DNA of 64,000 nucleotides from VRUE01 sp963728045 (GCA_963728045.1 CAVSIE010000002.1:1178001-1242000); one strand, 5' to 3'; shown: positions 31,852-40,009, counted from the first letter of the stretch. Program-made: numbers and translations. The notes: generated from the sequence alone by a model not told the origin.

Positions 31852-32745
31852 TCAGCCGCGGAAGCGCCTGATCATCCGAGGAGACTCGCGTTTCCCTTTC
31901 GGGACGTCGATGTGCCCGTCGAGGTGTAGCTCCTCCTCCAGCTCGTCGAGCGCCTCGCGGATTCGCGCCAGCCGCTCCGCCGCGGCCTGTCCGTCCAGCT
32001 CGCCCTCGGCCTCGCGCTCGTCGCGGCGGCGGTTGAGGCGTTCGTCAATCGCCTCCATCGCCCGCACCTCCTCGAGGCTGTTGATCAGGATCGCGATCAC
32101 CATGTTGATCAGCAGGAACGAGGCGATCAGGACGTAGCTGACGAAGTAGATCCAGGCCCAGGGGTGGACGTCGATGACCGCCCCCATGATTTCGGGCCAG
32201 CTCTCCAGCGTCAGCACGATGAAGAGCGAGAGCATCGCCTCGCCGATGTCGCCCCAGTGCTCGGGTTCGGTGTCGGCGAAGAAGATCCAGCCGAGGATCC
32301 CGTAGATGTAGATCAGCAGCGAGGTGAGCATCGCCATGCTGCCGATCGGCGGCAGGCTGGTCGCCATGCCGCGGATCAAGAAGCGCAGGTCGGGGAAGAT
32401 GCTGACGACGCGGACGATCCGCAGCAGTCGAAGCAGCCGCAGCACCGTCGCGTTCTGGCGCAGGCCGGGGAGGAGGGCGCCGCCGATGACGACGAAGTCG
32501 AAGACGTTCCAGCCGCTCTTGAAGTAGTCCTGCGGGCGGCTGCCGTGGGCGGCGATCCGGATCGCGATCTCGACCACGAAGATGCCGAGAAAGACGTCGT
32601 TGAGGACTTCCAGGGCGTTGCCATAGTCGCGGTCGATCGAGTCGTAGGTCTCGAGGCCGAGCACGACCGCGTTGGCGAGGATCACGCCGAGGATGAAGAG
32701 CTGAAACCGCGAGGAGTCGGCTACTCGTTTGCAGGCGGCGGCCAT
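31852..32745 (-). CDS. Voltage-gated sodium channel of the BacNaV type
   Basis: A 297-residue six-helix ion channel. S1 is about residues 13-32. The voltage sensor S4 has arginines every third residue at 103, 106, 109 and 112 (VLRLLRLLRIVRVV). The selectivity filter at residues 179-185 is TLESWPE, close to the TLESWAS/TLESWSM of bacterial sodium channels. S6 (about 200-223) ends in MVIAILINSLEEV, and a charged coiled coil follows (about residues 226-275), typical of tetrameric BacNaV. The Pro after Trp in the filter is a variation. It may serve motility, pH or osmotic responses; none is shown here. Confidence 0.85.
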   Translation of the reverse strand: MAAACKRVADSSRFQLFILGVILANAVVLGLETYDSIDRDYGNALEVLNDVFLGIFVVEIAIRIAAHGSRPQDYFKSGWNVFDFVVIGGALLPGLRQNATVLRLLRLLRIVRVVSIFPDLRFLIRGMATSLPPIGSMAMLTSLLIYIYGILGWIFFADTEPEHWGDIGEAMLSLFIVLTLESWPEIMGAVIDVHPWAWIYFVSYVLIASFLLINMVIAILINSLEEVRAMEAIDERLNRRRDEREAEGELDGQAAAERLARIREALDELEEELHLDGHIDVPKGKRESPRMIRRFRG

Positions 32746-32790
32746 CGAGGCCGCAATGGTGCCATGCGTTCCTGCCGGACCGTGTTGAGA

Positions 32791-33219
32791 TCAGATCTGT
32801 GCAGGGACCAGGGCGAAGCCGTGCTCGCGGGCGGCGTCGCGCAGCTCGCGGTCCCAGCAGGCAAAGGAGACATGTTCAACAGCCGAGAAAGAGCGGACGG
32901 TGGCGAGATGCAGACTGTCATAGGCACGCAGGCGATGATCGAGCGCGACCCTCGATGCTGCTTGGATCATGTCGTCAGCCACCGAGTGGACTCCTATCTC
33001 GGCCCAGTAGAGATCGAGCTCGGCCAGCGCCTCTCTGAGCTCTCGTGAGGAGATGCGTTTGCCCTTCTCGAGCCTCGCTAGCGCGGCGGTGGCCTCCAGG
33101 TAGGTGATTGCACTGGTAACCGAGGCCTCGGCGTTGCTGTAAGCCTCGTGGGCGAGGTCGCTGCCGGGCTCCTCGATCACCAGCTTGACCAGCGCGCTTG
33201 TATCGAGGTAAAGGCTCAG
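32791..33219 (-). CDS. PIN-domain toxin (VapC-like)
   Basis: About 142 residues. The PIN fold acidic residues are seen in YLDTSALVKLV (Asp near the N-terminus), ITYLEATAALARLE (Glu), RAYDSLHLATV (Asp) and CWDRELRDAAREHG (Asp), so the nuclease centre looks intact. No ATG, GTG or TTG lies in frame near the conserved start. A CTG at 33217-33219 overlaps the antitoxin TGA as CTGA and gives LSLYLDTSA. The pair is oriented antitoxin first, as usual for vapBC. The target is probably tRNA or rRNA. Confidence 0.82.
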   Translation of the reverse strand: MSLYLDTSALVKLVIEEPGSDLAHEAYSNAEASVTSAITYLEATAALARLEKGKRISSRELREALAELDLYWAEIGVHSVADDMIQAASRVALDHRLRAYDSLHLATVRSFSAVEHVSFACWDRELRDAAREHGFALVPAQI

Positions 33220-33482
33220 CGACGGCCTTCGGAGACGTACTCCGCTGCGGTCTTGCCAGGGCCTCGGAGTTTGATTGGCCGCGGCGTGTGGCGCTTGCCG
33301 TTGCCCGGCCTGACTATCCCCTTCGCGATCAGCTCCGCCATTCGTGGGGACCTGGTGGTGGAGACGATCCTCGCCACCGGCCTCCCGCGGCGGGTGACCG
33401 TGATCGGCTCGCCCGTTTCGACTCGCTTCATCACCTGGCTGAGGTTGTTCTTCAGCTCGCGTATGCCTACGGTCTCGCTCAT
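33216..33482 (-). CDS. Phd/YefM-family antitoxin
   Basis: An 88-residue antitoxin. The N-terminal Phd fold reads VGIRELKNNLSQVMKRVETG then EPITVTRRGRPVARIV, the DNA-binding and dimerisation part. The C-terminal 45 residues are basic and flexible, the part that wraps the toxin. It starts with ATG at 33480-33482 and overlaps the PIN gene by four bases. The pair probably autoregulates its promoter upstream of 33482, where an AT-richer stretch (TATAATGTGGC on the minus strand) holds a TATAAT box. Confidence 0.85.
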   Translation of the reverse strand: MSETVGIRELKNNLSQVMKRVETGEPITVTRRGRPVARIVSTTRSPRMAELIAKGIVRPGNGKRHTPRPIKLRGPGKTAAEYVSEGRR

Positions 33483-33484
33483 GT

Positions 33485-33500
33485 AGCCACATTATAGCTG
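33485..33500 (-). promoter_or_regulatory. Putative promoter of the antitoxin-toxin pair
   Basis: The minus strand carries a perfect TATAAT in AGCTATAATGTGGCTACATG, a few bases before the antitoxin ATG. The palindromic-looking GGCCACATTATAGC context could be the autoregulatory operator. The close spacing means the mRNA would be nearly leaderless. No convincing -35 was identified. Confidence 0.45.
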
Positions 33501-33515
33501 AAAAGGCCACATAGC

Positions 33516-34187
33516 TCAGCTCGACCAGCCGGGGTGGCGGCCGCGGACCCGCCACTGCCAGGGCGGCCGCTCGCTTGCCGGGAACTCGTAGTGGTTGTGG
33601 CCGGGGAGCGTCTCGAGCGGGACCAGGGCGGGGAAGTCGGTGAGGAGGAGGGGGGTGCCGCTTGCGGCGTCGACATCGGCTTGGCTGGCTCGGTGCGTGA
33701 CTCGCTCCCAGCCGAGACCGGGCCGGTAGAGCCAGTAGCGGACCTCTATCCAGCCGAGCGAGCGGCGGCGGTCGACGATCTCGGTGAAGGCGGTCGTGCG
33801 TCGTCCCGAAGCGGTGAGACGAAGCCCGGCCGCGCCGGGGAGCGGCACGGCGCAGCTCTCGCGCCGGCAGCGGCGGAAGTCGACAGGGACCAGCGCCAGG
33901 CCAGAGGGGCCTGGCCTGGCGGCTGGCGCCGGCGCCAGTGCGCGAGCAAGCCGCGCCAGCGGCCAGCCGTAGGCTGGGACAAGCGGGTGATGGCGGCAGG
34001 CGTCCGGAAGCCGGGGGGCGCAGCGGATCTTCGCCACGATCGAGCCGGCGACGGAGCGGCCGGCGTCGATCTCCCCCTCGGCCGCGACTGCGGCGATGCC
34101 GGTGAGCAGCAGGAGCGCGACCAGCGTCGCCAGGCCCGCCTGCTCGACCGACGCCGATCCCCCCTCTGGATCTCGTTCGCCTCCCAC
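33516..34187 (-). CDS. Pilin/TadE-like secreted protein with N-terminal membrane helix
   Basis: A 223-residue protein whose N-terminus (GGSASVEQAGLATLVALLLL) has the Gly/Ser-x-x-Glu pattern and long hydrophobic helix of Tad pilus pseudopilins (Glu near position +5 of a putative cleavage site). The rest is basic and Pro/Arg-rich with Cys pairs (KIRCAPRLPDACRHH, FRRCRRESCAVPL) and a C-terminal PALVPLETLPGHNHYEFP. No Tad secretion genes are nearby in the window. A TadE-like surface protein is a guess; treat it as hypothetical. Confidence 0.5.
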   Translation of the reverse strand: MGGERDPEGGSASVEQAGLATLVALLLLTGIAAVAAEGEIDAGRSVAGSIVAKIRCAPRLPDACRHHPLVPAYGWPLARLARALAPAPAARPGPSGLALVPVDFRRCRRESCAVPLPGAAGLRLTASGRRTTAFTEIVDRRRSLGWIEVRYWLYRPGLGWERVTHRASQADVDAASGTPLLLTDFPALVPLETLPGHNHYEFPASERPPWQWRVRGRHPGWSS

Positions 34188-34267
34188 GGCCCGAAGCTAG
34201 GGCTCTCCGCCGCGCGTGTGGCGCGCGGAGTGTCAAGCCTCTGCGCCGCTTCTGCGTCCGTGCTTAC

Positions 34268-34546
34268 ATGTGGGGAGTGGAGGGCAGCCCCTTCAACCTG
34301 TTCGGCGACCCCGACGAGTTTCGCGCCCGCATGGAGGAGCTCTCCGAGCAGATGCAGTCCTCGCAGCGCGTCGCCTGGGCCGACAACGCGATCAAGCTGG
34401 CGGTCGAGATGACCGTGGCCTCGATCGGGCAGATCGAGCTGACCGGATCGAGCGACGAGCAGGCGATGCAGGTTCGCGACGCGATCCGCGTCCTCTTCCC
34501 GGAGGCGGTGACGCTCGTTCGCGAGGCTCGTGAGGGGCTCTCTTAG
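34268..34546 (+). CDS. Small helical hypothetical protein
   Basis: A 92-residue acidic protein, MWGVEGSPFNLFGDPDEFRA onward, predicted mostly helical (MEELSEQMQSSQRVAWADNA, SDEQAMQVRDAIRVLFPEAV). No membrane segment or signal. High-GC third positions suggest that it is coded. It is divergent from the pilin-like gene and convergent with the zinc-ribbon gene, across palindrome C copy 2. No family was recognised. Confidence 0.55.
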   Translation: MWGVEGSPFNLFGDPDEFRARMEELSEQMQSSQRVAWADNAIKLAVEMTVASIGQIELTGSSDEQAMQVRDAIRVLFPEAVTLVREAREGLS

Positions 34547-34554
34547 GGCTCTGG

Positions 34555-34643
34555 CGCGCGGGTCCTGTCGCGGCAGGGCCCACCACCCCCTGCGGTAGCT
34601 AAGGCTTCCTCGGGGGTGGTCCCCCCGCCGCGCCACCCGCGCG
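34555..34643. repeat. Palindromic element family C, copy 2 (intergenic)
   Basis: A 9-bp stem (ACCACCCCC at 34582-34590, complement at 34612-34620) flanks a 21-base loop at 34591-34611. The reverse complement of this loop matches the kgd copy at 19 of 21 positions. Further out, CGCGCGGGT (34555-34563) pairs with ACCCGCGCG (34635-34643), and GCGGCAGGG partly pairs with CCCCGCCGC. It sits between convergent genes. Stem sequences differ from copy 1, but stem length and loop length are the same. Confidence 0.8.
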
Positions 34644-34651
34644 AGAGAGCT

Positions 34652-35287
34652 CTACAGAAGCTCGATTTTCAGCGAGATCGCGCTGGCGCGTTTGAAGATG
34701 GCGGCGACCAGCTCCAGTGGTACGGCGACGAGTAGGGCCGGGATCGCGACCACGACGTCGATCACGGCGTCGAGACGGCGTTGCCAGGGGCGCTCGGCGG
34801 GCACGCCGGCGGCCCGGCCGAGGGCCGCGAGGGAGACGTTGCGGCCGAAGGTGAAGCCGTTGAGGATGGTCTGCCACATCGTCGCGACGGCGGCGCCGGG
34901 AGACCAGCGCGCGGCGGTCACCACCTGGTCGCGGTTGGCGACGAGGCGGCGCACGGCCTCGGCCGTGAACAGGTAGCGGCGCCCGGGCTCAAGCCCGGCC
35001 CAGCCGGCGCCGCCGAACCAGGCCGAGAAGCCGTCGCGGTTGGCGATTCGCAGCGTGTTCCCTTCGCGCAGGCTGTCCAGCTCCGCCAGTGCCTCGTCCG
35101 TCGCGCCGGGGGCGCCGACGACGCCGAGTCCGCAGCTCTCACACCGCTTCGTCGCCCCGGACAGGCCAGGGCGGGCGTCAACCCAGCCGAACAGCGGCTC
35201 GCCGCAGGCGGGGCAGGGCGGATTCTCCGGTCCCGCGCCAGCCTCCAGCGGGACGACCGGCGTCTGCCTCGTGCGGCTCACAGGCAT
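34652..35287 (-). CDS. Zinc-ribbon membrane-associated protein
   Basis: A 211-residue protein. The N-terminal third has a zinc ribbon (CPACGEPLFG ... CESCGLGVVG, about residues 25-62). The middle is soluble (FSAWFGGAGWAGLEPGRRYL, FTAEAVRRLVANRDQVV). The C-terminus has a hydrophobic helix (VIDVVVAIPALLVAVPLELVA) followed by a basic tail. Layout suggests a methyltransferase-like or sensor protein without its catalytic motifs, so function is unassigned. The start is ATG at 35285-35287, divergent from the CBS gene. Confidence 0.6.
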   Translation of the reverse strand: MPVSRTRQTPVVPLEAGAGPENPPCPACGEPLFGWVDARPGLSGATKRCESCGLGVVGAPGATDEALAELDSLREGNTLRIANRDGFSAWFGGAGWAGLEPGRRYLFTAEAVRRLVANRDQVVTAARWSPGAAVATMWQTILNGFTFGRNVSLAALGRAAGVPAERPWQRRLDAVIDVVVAIPALLVAVPLELVAAIFKRASAISLKIELL

Positions 35288-35336
35288 AGTTTCGCGCTCG
35301 CTCGCTCTGCGTTCATGGGCCGGTAGCGTACGCGCC

Positions 35337-35783
35337 GTGCGGCTCAGCGAGATCATGACCGCCGGCGTCGTCACCGCCTCGCCGGACGCCAGCGCCCTCT
35401 CGACGGCGCGGCTGATGCGCGACCACAGGGTCGGTTCCGTGGTCATCGTCGATCCGGGCGGGGCGCCGGTGGCGATGGTCACCGACCGCGACCTCGCCGT
35501 GCGGGTCTTCGCCGAGGGCGTCGACCCCTCCTCGCCCGTCGGCGAGCACGCCTCGCGCCCGCTGATCTGCGGCGAGCCGGCGATGGAGCTGAACGAGGCG
35601 GCGGCATTGATGGTCCAGCACCGGGTGCGCCGCCTCCCGGTCGTCGACGGCGAGCGCCTGGCGGGGATCGTCACCCTCGACGACGTCGCCGTGCGGTCCG
35701 GCAACCTCGAGGCGGCGCAGCGGATGACGGCCGACGTGATCGAAGGCGCCCTGCCGCAGTTCTACTTCCGCGAGCGCGGCTAG
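35337..35783 (+). CDS. CBS-domain pair protein
   Basis: A 148-residue stand-alone CBS pair. CBS1 is VRLSEIMTAGVVTASPDASA through VGSVVIVDPGGAPVAMVTDRDLA; CBS2 is VGEHASRPLICGEPAMELNE through VRRLPVVDGERLAGIVTLDD. Such pairs bind adenosyl nucleotides and sense energy status. The start is GTG at 35337, as no ATG is available near the fold. The next membrane-protein gene begins 13 bases downstream and probably shares the transcript. Confidence 0.82.
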   Translation: MRLSEIMTAGVVTASPDASALSTARLMRDHRVGSVVIVDPGGAPVAMVTDRDLAVRVFAEGVDPSSPVGEHASRPLICGEPAMELNEAAALMVQHRVRRLPVVDGERLAGIVTLDDVAVRSGNLEAAQRMTADVIEGALPQFYFRERG

Positions 35784-35796
35784 GGTCCGGACACCC

Positions 35797-36732
35797 ATGG
35801 AGGCTTCGATCGGCAGGGGGGAGGTTCTCGCCAGGGAGCAGCGCTGGTCGCTGCCGGTCGCGCTGATGACCCTGGCCGCGATCGCCATGCTGATCGCCTC
35901 GGCGATCGTGATCGGGCCGGTCAACGGCGACGGCGACGCCGAGATCCTCAGAGCCGCGCACGAGCACAGCTCCGCCGTCACCCTTTCCAGCATCCTCCAG
36001 TCCGCCGCCTTCGTCCTCCTGGTGGCGCCGCTCGTCTACCTCTTCCGCGCTACGCAGGCGCGCAGCAGCCGCGTGCGGGGGCAGCTGATCGGCCTCGTCG
36101 TCGCTGCGCCCCTGTTCCTCGCGGCCGCCTCGGTGCTGAACGCGGTCGCCACCGACCAAGCGGCCTCCGACTTCGTCGCCGGCAAAGCGAGCGCCGACCT
36201 CAGCATCAGCGAGGCGAAAGCCGACTGTCGCGAGGAACGCCGCGACGACCCCGATGGGTTCCGCGACGAGTACGGCGGCCCAGGCGAGCCCGAAGGAGGC
36301 GTCCTGCGCTGTGCTGAGGACACGGTTACGGACGATGCGGCGACGAACGCGATCGCCGACGCGTCGACGCGCGATGCGGCGACCGGCTTCGGCCTCGGCG
36401 GACGCCTCGGCCTCGCCTTCACCCTCCTCTACACCTGCCTCTGGGCGATGCGGACGGGGCTGCTCAGCCGTTTCTGGGGCTCGCTCGGGATGGCGCTCGG
36501 CGCCGCCGCGCTCCTCCTCCTGATCCAGTTCACCCTGATCTTCTTCCTCTACTTCGCCCTCCTAGCAGCCGGCTGGATCCCCGGCGGCCGCCCCCCAGCC
36601 TGGGCAGCAGGCGAAGCCGTCCCCTGGCCATCTCCAGGAGAGAAAGCCGCTTCAGAACTGGAAGCGCCCGAGCCTGCTGATCCCGACGAGGATCGCGAGC
36701 TTCGCAAACGCAAGCAGCGCGAAGACCAGTAG
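35797..36732 (+). CDS. Multi-pass membrane protein, hypothetical
   Basis: A 311-residue protein with about five hydrophobic segments: 20-40 (LPVALMTLAAIAMLIASAIV), 65-82, 95-115, 205-222 and 228-255. A hydrophilic acidic loop with two Cys (KADCREERRDDPDG, VLRCAEDTV) lies between the third and fourth. The C-terminal 45 residues are charged (EAPEPADPDEDRELRKRKQR). The topology resembles DUF4386-like proteins but I cannot assign it. It ends 33 bases before palindrome B copy 2. Confidence 0.6.
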   Translation: MEASIGRGEVLAREQRWSLPVALMTLAAIAMLIASAIVIGPVNGDGDAEILRAAHEHSSAVTLSSILQSAAFVLLVAPLVYLFRATQARSSRVRGQLIGLVVAAPLFLAAASVLNAVATDQAASDFVAGKASADLSISEAKADCREERRDDPDGFRDEYGGPGEPEGGVLRCAEDTVTDDAATNAIADASTRDAATGFGLGGRLGLAFTLLYTCLWAMRTGLLSRFWGSLGMALGAAALLLLIQFTLIFFLYFALLAAGWIPGGRPPAWAAGEAVPWPSPGEKAASELEAPEPADPDEDRELRKRKQREDQ

Positions 36733-36764
36733 CTCTCGCGAGCCGGATCTACACCGCTCTGTCA

Positions 36765-36879
36765 TAGGACAGCCCCAGTAGGGGTGAAGCGGCTTGTACT
36801 TTTTCGGCCGCGACGAATAACGGTAGCCGGGAGCGCGCAACCGAAAAAGTTGAGCGAAACCCCTACTGGGGCTGTCCTA
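36765..36879. repeat. Palindromic element family B, copy 2
   Basis: A 21-bp perfect inverted repeat (36765-36785 and 36859-36879) flanks the family B core: GCGGCTTGTACTTTTTCGG and CCGAAAAAGTTGAGCGAAAC, with ACTTTTTCGG (36798-36807) complementary to CCGAAAAAGT (36841-36850). It fills the gap between the convergent membrane-protein gene and thyX, ending two bases before the thyX stop. The arms are unrelated to copy 1. Confidence 0.88.
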
Positions 36880-36881
36880 CC

Positions 36882-37823
36882 TCAGGCCGCTGCGATTTCC
36901 GCCGCCGCCAGTGGATTCGCCTCACCTGCAATCGTCTTCCGATAAGGCATCCAGCCGTGGAAGTTCCCTGACCACTCACTCTTGTCGAGTTCTTCGCGAT
37001 TCAGCGGACGCGCCGGGTGCTCCATCGGAGACATGTGGCCGCTCTCGATCAGGCGGTCGTGAAGGCCGATGTCCGCCTGCAGGTCCCTCGTGCCGGAGTG
37101 GGTGAGGTAGCTGACCCGGGCGCAGCGGCCGGCGGAGATCTTGATCAGGTCCTGCTCTGAGGCCTCGCCTCGATCCGCGTCGCGGACGAGCGGCAGGTGC
37201 CACTCGCCCCAGTCCAGATCAACCGGATTGGAGCCGGCGATGGCATCGCGCATCATCGTCGCGATCAGCTTGATCTCTGGTTGCGCGTCGGGGTGGCAGC
37301 GCAGGTTCCAGAAGTTCTCCCACTCGGTCGCGGTGACGATCACCGTGTGCCACATGAAGGGCTCGAGCAGGCGATTCGCGACCTGCTTGTGCACGTTCAG
37401 CCACTCGCTTGGCCGCTCACCCGCTTTGATGCTCTCCTCGACCTGCTCCAGGTAGCCGAGCAGGTCGGTCTGCGCCCGCACCTCGTCGGGGCTGGTGACG
37501 AGCCCGAGGACATGGCGCACAGCCGCGTCCCGAGCCTGCAGCCACTCGCGTTCCGCGGCGCGGTTCGCCTCGCCGGTGAGTGCCGGCCCCGCTTGCATCC
37601 CGGGCTGGTTGGAGCCGAACTCGATTGGCACATAGGGCTGCTCGAGCACCCTGCGAACCTGCTTGACGATCGGGATCGCGCGGGAGCTCGCCGAGTTGCG
37701 CGAGAAGACGCGGTGTGTATTGAACTCGGCGAGGATGAAGCGGGGGAAGGTGGTCTCGAGCGTCGTCAGCCGGTAGCCCGCGGGCGAGCGCGAATCGGCG
37801 AGGATCTCAACGTCGAAGCTCAT
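36882..37823 (-). CDS. thyX: FAD-dependent thymidylate synthase (ThyX-like)
   Basis: A 313-residue flavin-dependent thymidylate synthase, methylating dUMP with methylene-tetrahydrofolate. The signature is THRVFSRNSASSRAI, matching RHRxxSxNxxSxRY with Thr and Ala at the ends. The C-terminal half carries SAGRCARVSYLTHSGTRD and SGHMSPMEHPARPL, as in the longer ThyX forms. It exceeds the usual 220-250 residues by an N-terminal and C-terminal extension (GNFHGWMPYRKTI). The start is ATG at 37821-37823. No folate gene lies adjacent. Confidence 0.85.
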   Translation of the reverse strand: MSFDVEILADSRSPAGYRLTTLETTFPRFILAEFNTHRVFSRNSASSRAIPIVKQVRRVLEQPYVPIEFGSNQPGMQAGPALTGEANRAAEREWLQARDAAVRHVLGLVTSPDEVRAQTDLLGYLEQVEESIKAGERPSEWLNVHKQVANRLLEPFMWHTVIVTATEWENFWNLRCHPDAQPEIKLIATMMRDAIAGSNPVDLDWGEWHLPLVRDADRGEASEQDLIKISAGRCARVSYLTHSGTRDLQADIGLHDRLIESGHMSPMEHPARPLNREELDKSEWSGNFHGWMPYRKTIAGEANPLAAAEIAAA

Positions 37824-37951
37824 GACTCAGGCCAATCTGCCACCAGCCCTGGACAGAAAAGTATTGACCCGATTCCCAAAATGCAGCGCATCAATCCTCC
37901 GGACGCTTGTTTGATTAGCTAGTCCACTCTCCCACGACATGGATCGGTGAC

Positions 37952-38656
37952 ATGACGCTCTCGCCCGTTAACCGCCGCGCCGAGCCACGCGGCATCGGCG
38001 CCCGCTTCCTGCTCGGCGGCCTGGCGGCGATCGGGATCGCGGTCATCGCTCCGCTGACGATCGGCTCCTTCTCCAGCGACGAGGCGCTCCTGACGGCGGC
38101 GATCGAGGCGACCTGCGTCGTCGTCGTCGGGATCAGCGCCCTGTCCCTCGCCCGCCGGCTGCAGGCAAGCCACGAGGAACTCTGGGACCTCTCCCGCCGC
38201 GACGAGCTGACCGGGGTCGGCAACTACCGGGCCCTGCACGAACGTCTCGACGAGGAGGTCGCGCGGCACGCGCGGCACCGGCGGGAGTTCTCGCTGGTCC
38301 TGATCGACCTCGACGGGTTCAAGCAGGTCAACGAGGCTCTCGGCCACCTCGAGGGGGACAAGCTGCTGGCCGAGATCGGCGACGCGCTGCGCGACGAGAT
38401 ACGCGGCGAAGACGCGGTCTTCCGCCAGGGTGGCGACGAGTTCGCGGTGATCGCGCCCGAGACCAACGGCGAAGAGGTCGAGGACGTGGCAGCACGCCTG
38501 CGCACCAGGGTCCGCGACTGCAGCAGGAACGGAGTGCGCGTCTCCGCCGGCACCGGCTTCGCGATCTTCCCCGGCGACGGACGCACGGTCCACGAGCTGC
38601 TCAGCCGCGCCGACCGAGATCTGCTCGGCGCCAAGCACAACGGCCGCATCGGTTAG
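37952..38656 (+). CDS. Membrane diguanylate cyclase
   Basis: A 234-residue protein making c-di-GMP. Two N-terminal hydrophobic segments (FLLGGLAAIGIAVIAPLTIG and LLTAAIEATCVVVVGISALS) anchor a GGDEF domain (about residues 75-234). DELTGVGNYRALHERLDEEV marks its start. The active site is RQGGDEFAVI, and RGED lies five residues before GGDEF, matching the RxxD inhibitory site, so product inhibition is expected. There is no sensory domain beyond the membrane part. Together with the c-di-AMP riboswitch, two cyclic dinucleotides act in this organism. Confidence 0.9.
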   Translation: MTLSPVNRRAEPRGIGARFLLGGLAAIGIAVIAPLTIGSFSSDEALLTAAIEATCVVVVGISALSLARRLQASHEELWDLSRRDELTGVGNYRALHERLDEEVARHARHRREFSLVLIDLDGFKQVNEALGHLEGDKLLAEIGDALRDEIRGEDAVFRQGGDEFAVIAPETNGEEVEDVAARLRTRVRDCSRNGVRVSAGTGFAIFPGDGRTVHELLSRADRDLLGAKHNGRIG

Positions 38657-38679
38657 CGGCTTCGCGAGAATCCCGCGGC

Positions 38680-39033
38680 TCAGCGAGTAGCCGGCGGCGC
38701 TGCCATCAACTCGACCCGGTGACCGCCGGGAGCAATCGCGAGAGCGCGGGGCTCACCCCAGTGTTCGCGCCGCGGCTCAACCTCGAAGCCGCCCTTGTGC
38801 AGTCGCTCCACGGCCGCGTCGAAATCGGCCGCGACCACCGCGGTGTGGCCGCGAGTGGGAACGGCCGGCGACTCGGTCGGCATCAGGTGTACCTGCGTCC
38901 CGCTGCGTTCGAGCCAGGTGAACTCCGTGAGCGATGGTGGCGGCGGAACCTCGGCAAAGCCGAGCAGCTGCCAGAACTCGACTGCTCGCTCGACATCGGC
39001 CGGCTGCACCTCGATCCCGACGTGATGGAGCAT
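38680..39033 (-). CDS. VOC-superfamily (glyoxalase-like) protein
   Basis: A 117-residue single vicinal-oxygen-chelate module. MLHHVGIEVQPADVERAVEF carries the first metal His (HVGIEV) and HRVELMAAPP the last Glu. RGHTAVVAADFDAAVERLHK forms the second half. It could be a dioxygenase, epimerase or lyase; the substrate is unknown. It is convergent with the diguanylate cyclase gene and follows the AEC carrier on the same strand by 18 bases. Confidence 0.8.
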   Translation of the reverse strand: MLHHVGIEVQPADVERAVEFWQLLGFAEVPPPPSLTEFTWLERSGTQVHLMPTESPAVPTRGHTAVVAADFDAAVERLHKGGFEVEPRREHWGEPRALAIAPGGHRVELMAAPPATR

Positions 39034-39051
39034 CCCCTTCAGGATAGGCGG

Positions 39052-39975
39052 CTAGAACAGCAGCGAGGCGAGCGCAACGGTGACGACGATCGCGGTCGAC
39101 CAGGTGACCGCCTCGGCGGTGATCTCCATGTCGAGGCCGTAAGCGTGGGCGACGACCATCGAGTTGACGCCGGAGGGCATCGCCGCCAGCAACAGATAGG
39201 GGGCCGGCAGGTCGATCAGCGGCGCCGCAAACAGGATCAGCAGGCCTGGCGCGACGACCAGTCGCGAGACCACCGCCAGCCCCACCGGCCGGGTCAGCGG
39301 CGGCGGCATCGGCAGCTTGCCCTGTTCGGCGTTCTCGGCCAGGGTCGCGCCGACGGCGAAGAAGCCGATCGGCAGGATCGCGACGATCAGGATCTGGGAG
39401 AGGTCGACCAGGACGTCGGGGGCCAGCGCGTCCGGCGCCAGCAGCCCGGCGATCGCCGCGTACAGCGGCGGGTTACGGGTGAAGAAGGCGCGTACCCGCT
39501 GGCGCGGTCCCTCGCCCGCCCGCGTCCCGAACGCCGCGCCGACCGCGAAGGCGCCGAGCAGCAGGCAGGGAGCGTTGACGAGCACGTCGTAGAGGACCGC
39601 GGTCGAGAGCTCGTCACGACCGAGCAGCGCCACGGTCAGCGGGTAGCCGAGGTAGGCGCTGTTGATCGCGAGCACCGTGCAGATCACCGCGCCGGTTTGG
39701 GGGCGGGTCAGGCCGAGAACCTTGCTTGCCGTCCAGCCGGCCAGCAGCGCGGCAAGCGCGACCGAGACGTTTCCCAGCACGAGGCCGATCCCTTGGGCGA
39801 CGTCGATGCTGCTTGCCGCCAGGTTGAAGAAGATGACCGGCGGGATCAGCACGTAGAGGATCAGCAGCAGGGCCTGGCGAGCGGCATCCGCCGCGGCTTC
39901 GGGCCGGCGTCGCTCGGCCCAGACCCCGAACGCGGTCGCGGCGACGATCACGCCCGCTGTCAACACAACGCCCAT
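39052..39975 (-). CDS. AEC-family transporter (auxin efflux carrier-like)
   Basis: A 307-residue permease with ten hydrophobic helices. Family landmarks are LYVLIPPVIFFNLAASSIDV in the third helix, AINSAYLGYPLTVALLGRDE with the crossing-helix Tyr-Leu-Gly-Tyr, and LLLAAMPSGVNSMVVAHAYG near the C-terminus. The family transports small organic acids and lysophospholipids; the substrate here is unknown. It lies 34 bases after the acyl-CoA ligase gene, so it may be the distal end of the nuo-fadD transcript. Confidence 0.83.
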   Translation of the reverse strand: MGVVLTAGVIVAATAFGVWAERRRPEAAADAARQALLLILYVLIPPVIFFNLAASSIDVAQGIGLVLGNVSVALAALLAGWTASKVLGLTRPQTGAVICTVLAINSAYLGYPLTVALLGRDELSTAVLYDVLVNAPCLLLGAFAVGAAFGTRAGEGPRQRVRAFFTRNPPLYAAIAGLLAPDALAPDVLVDLSQILIVAILPIGFFAVGATLAENAEQGKLPMPPPLTRPVGLAVVSRLVVAPGLLILFAAPLIDLPAPYLLLAAMPSGVNSMVVAHAYGLDMEITAEAVTWSTAIVVTVALASLLF

Positions 39976-40009
39976 CGCGCCACCCTTTCAGGTCGCCGAT
40001 GGGCAGGCG

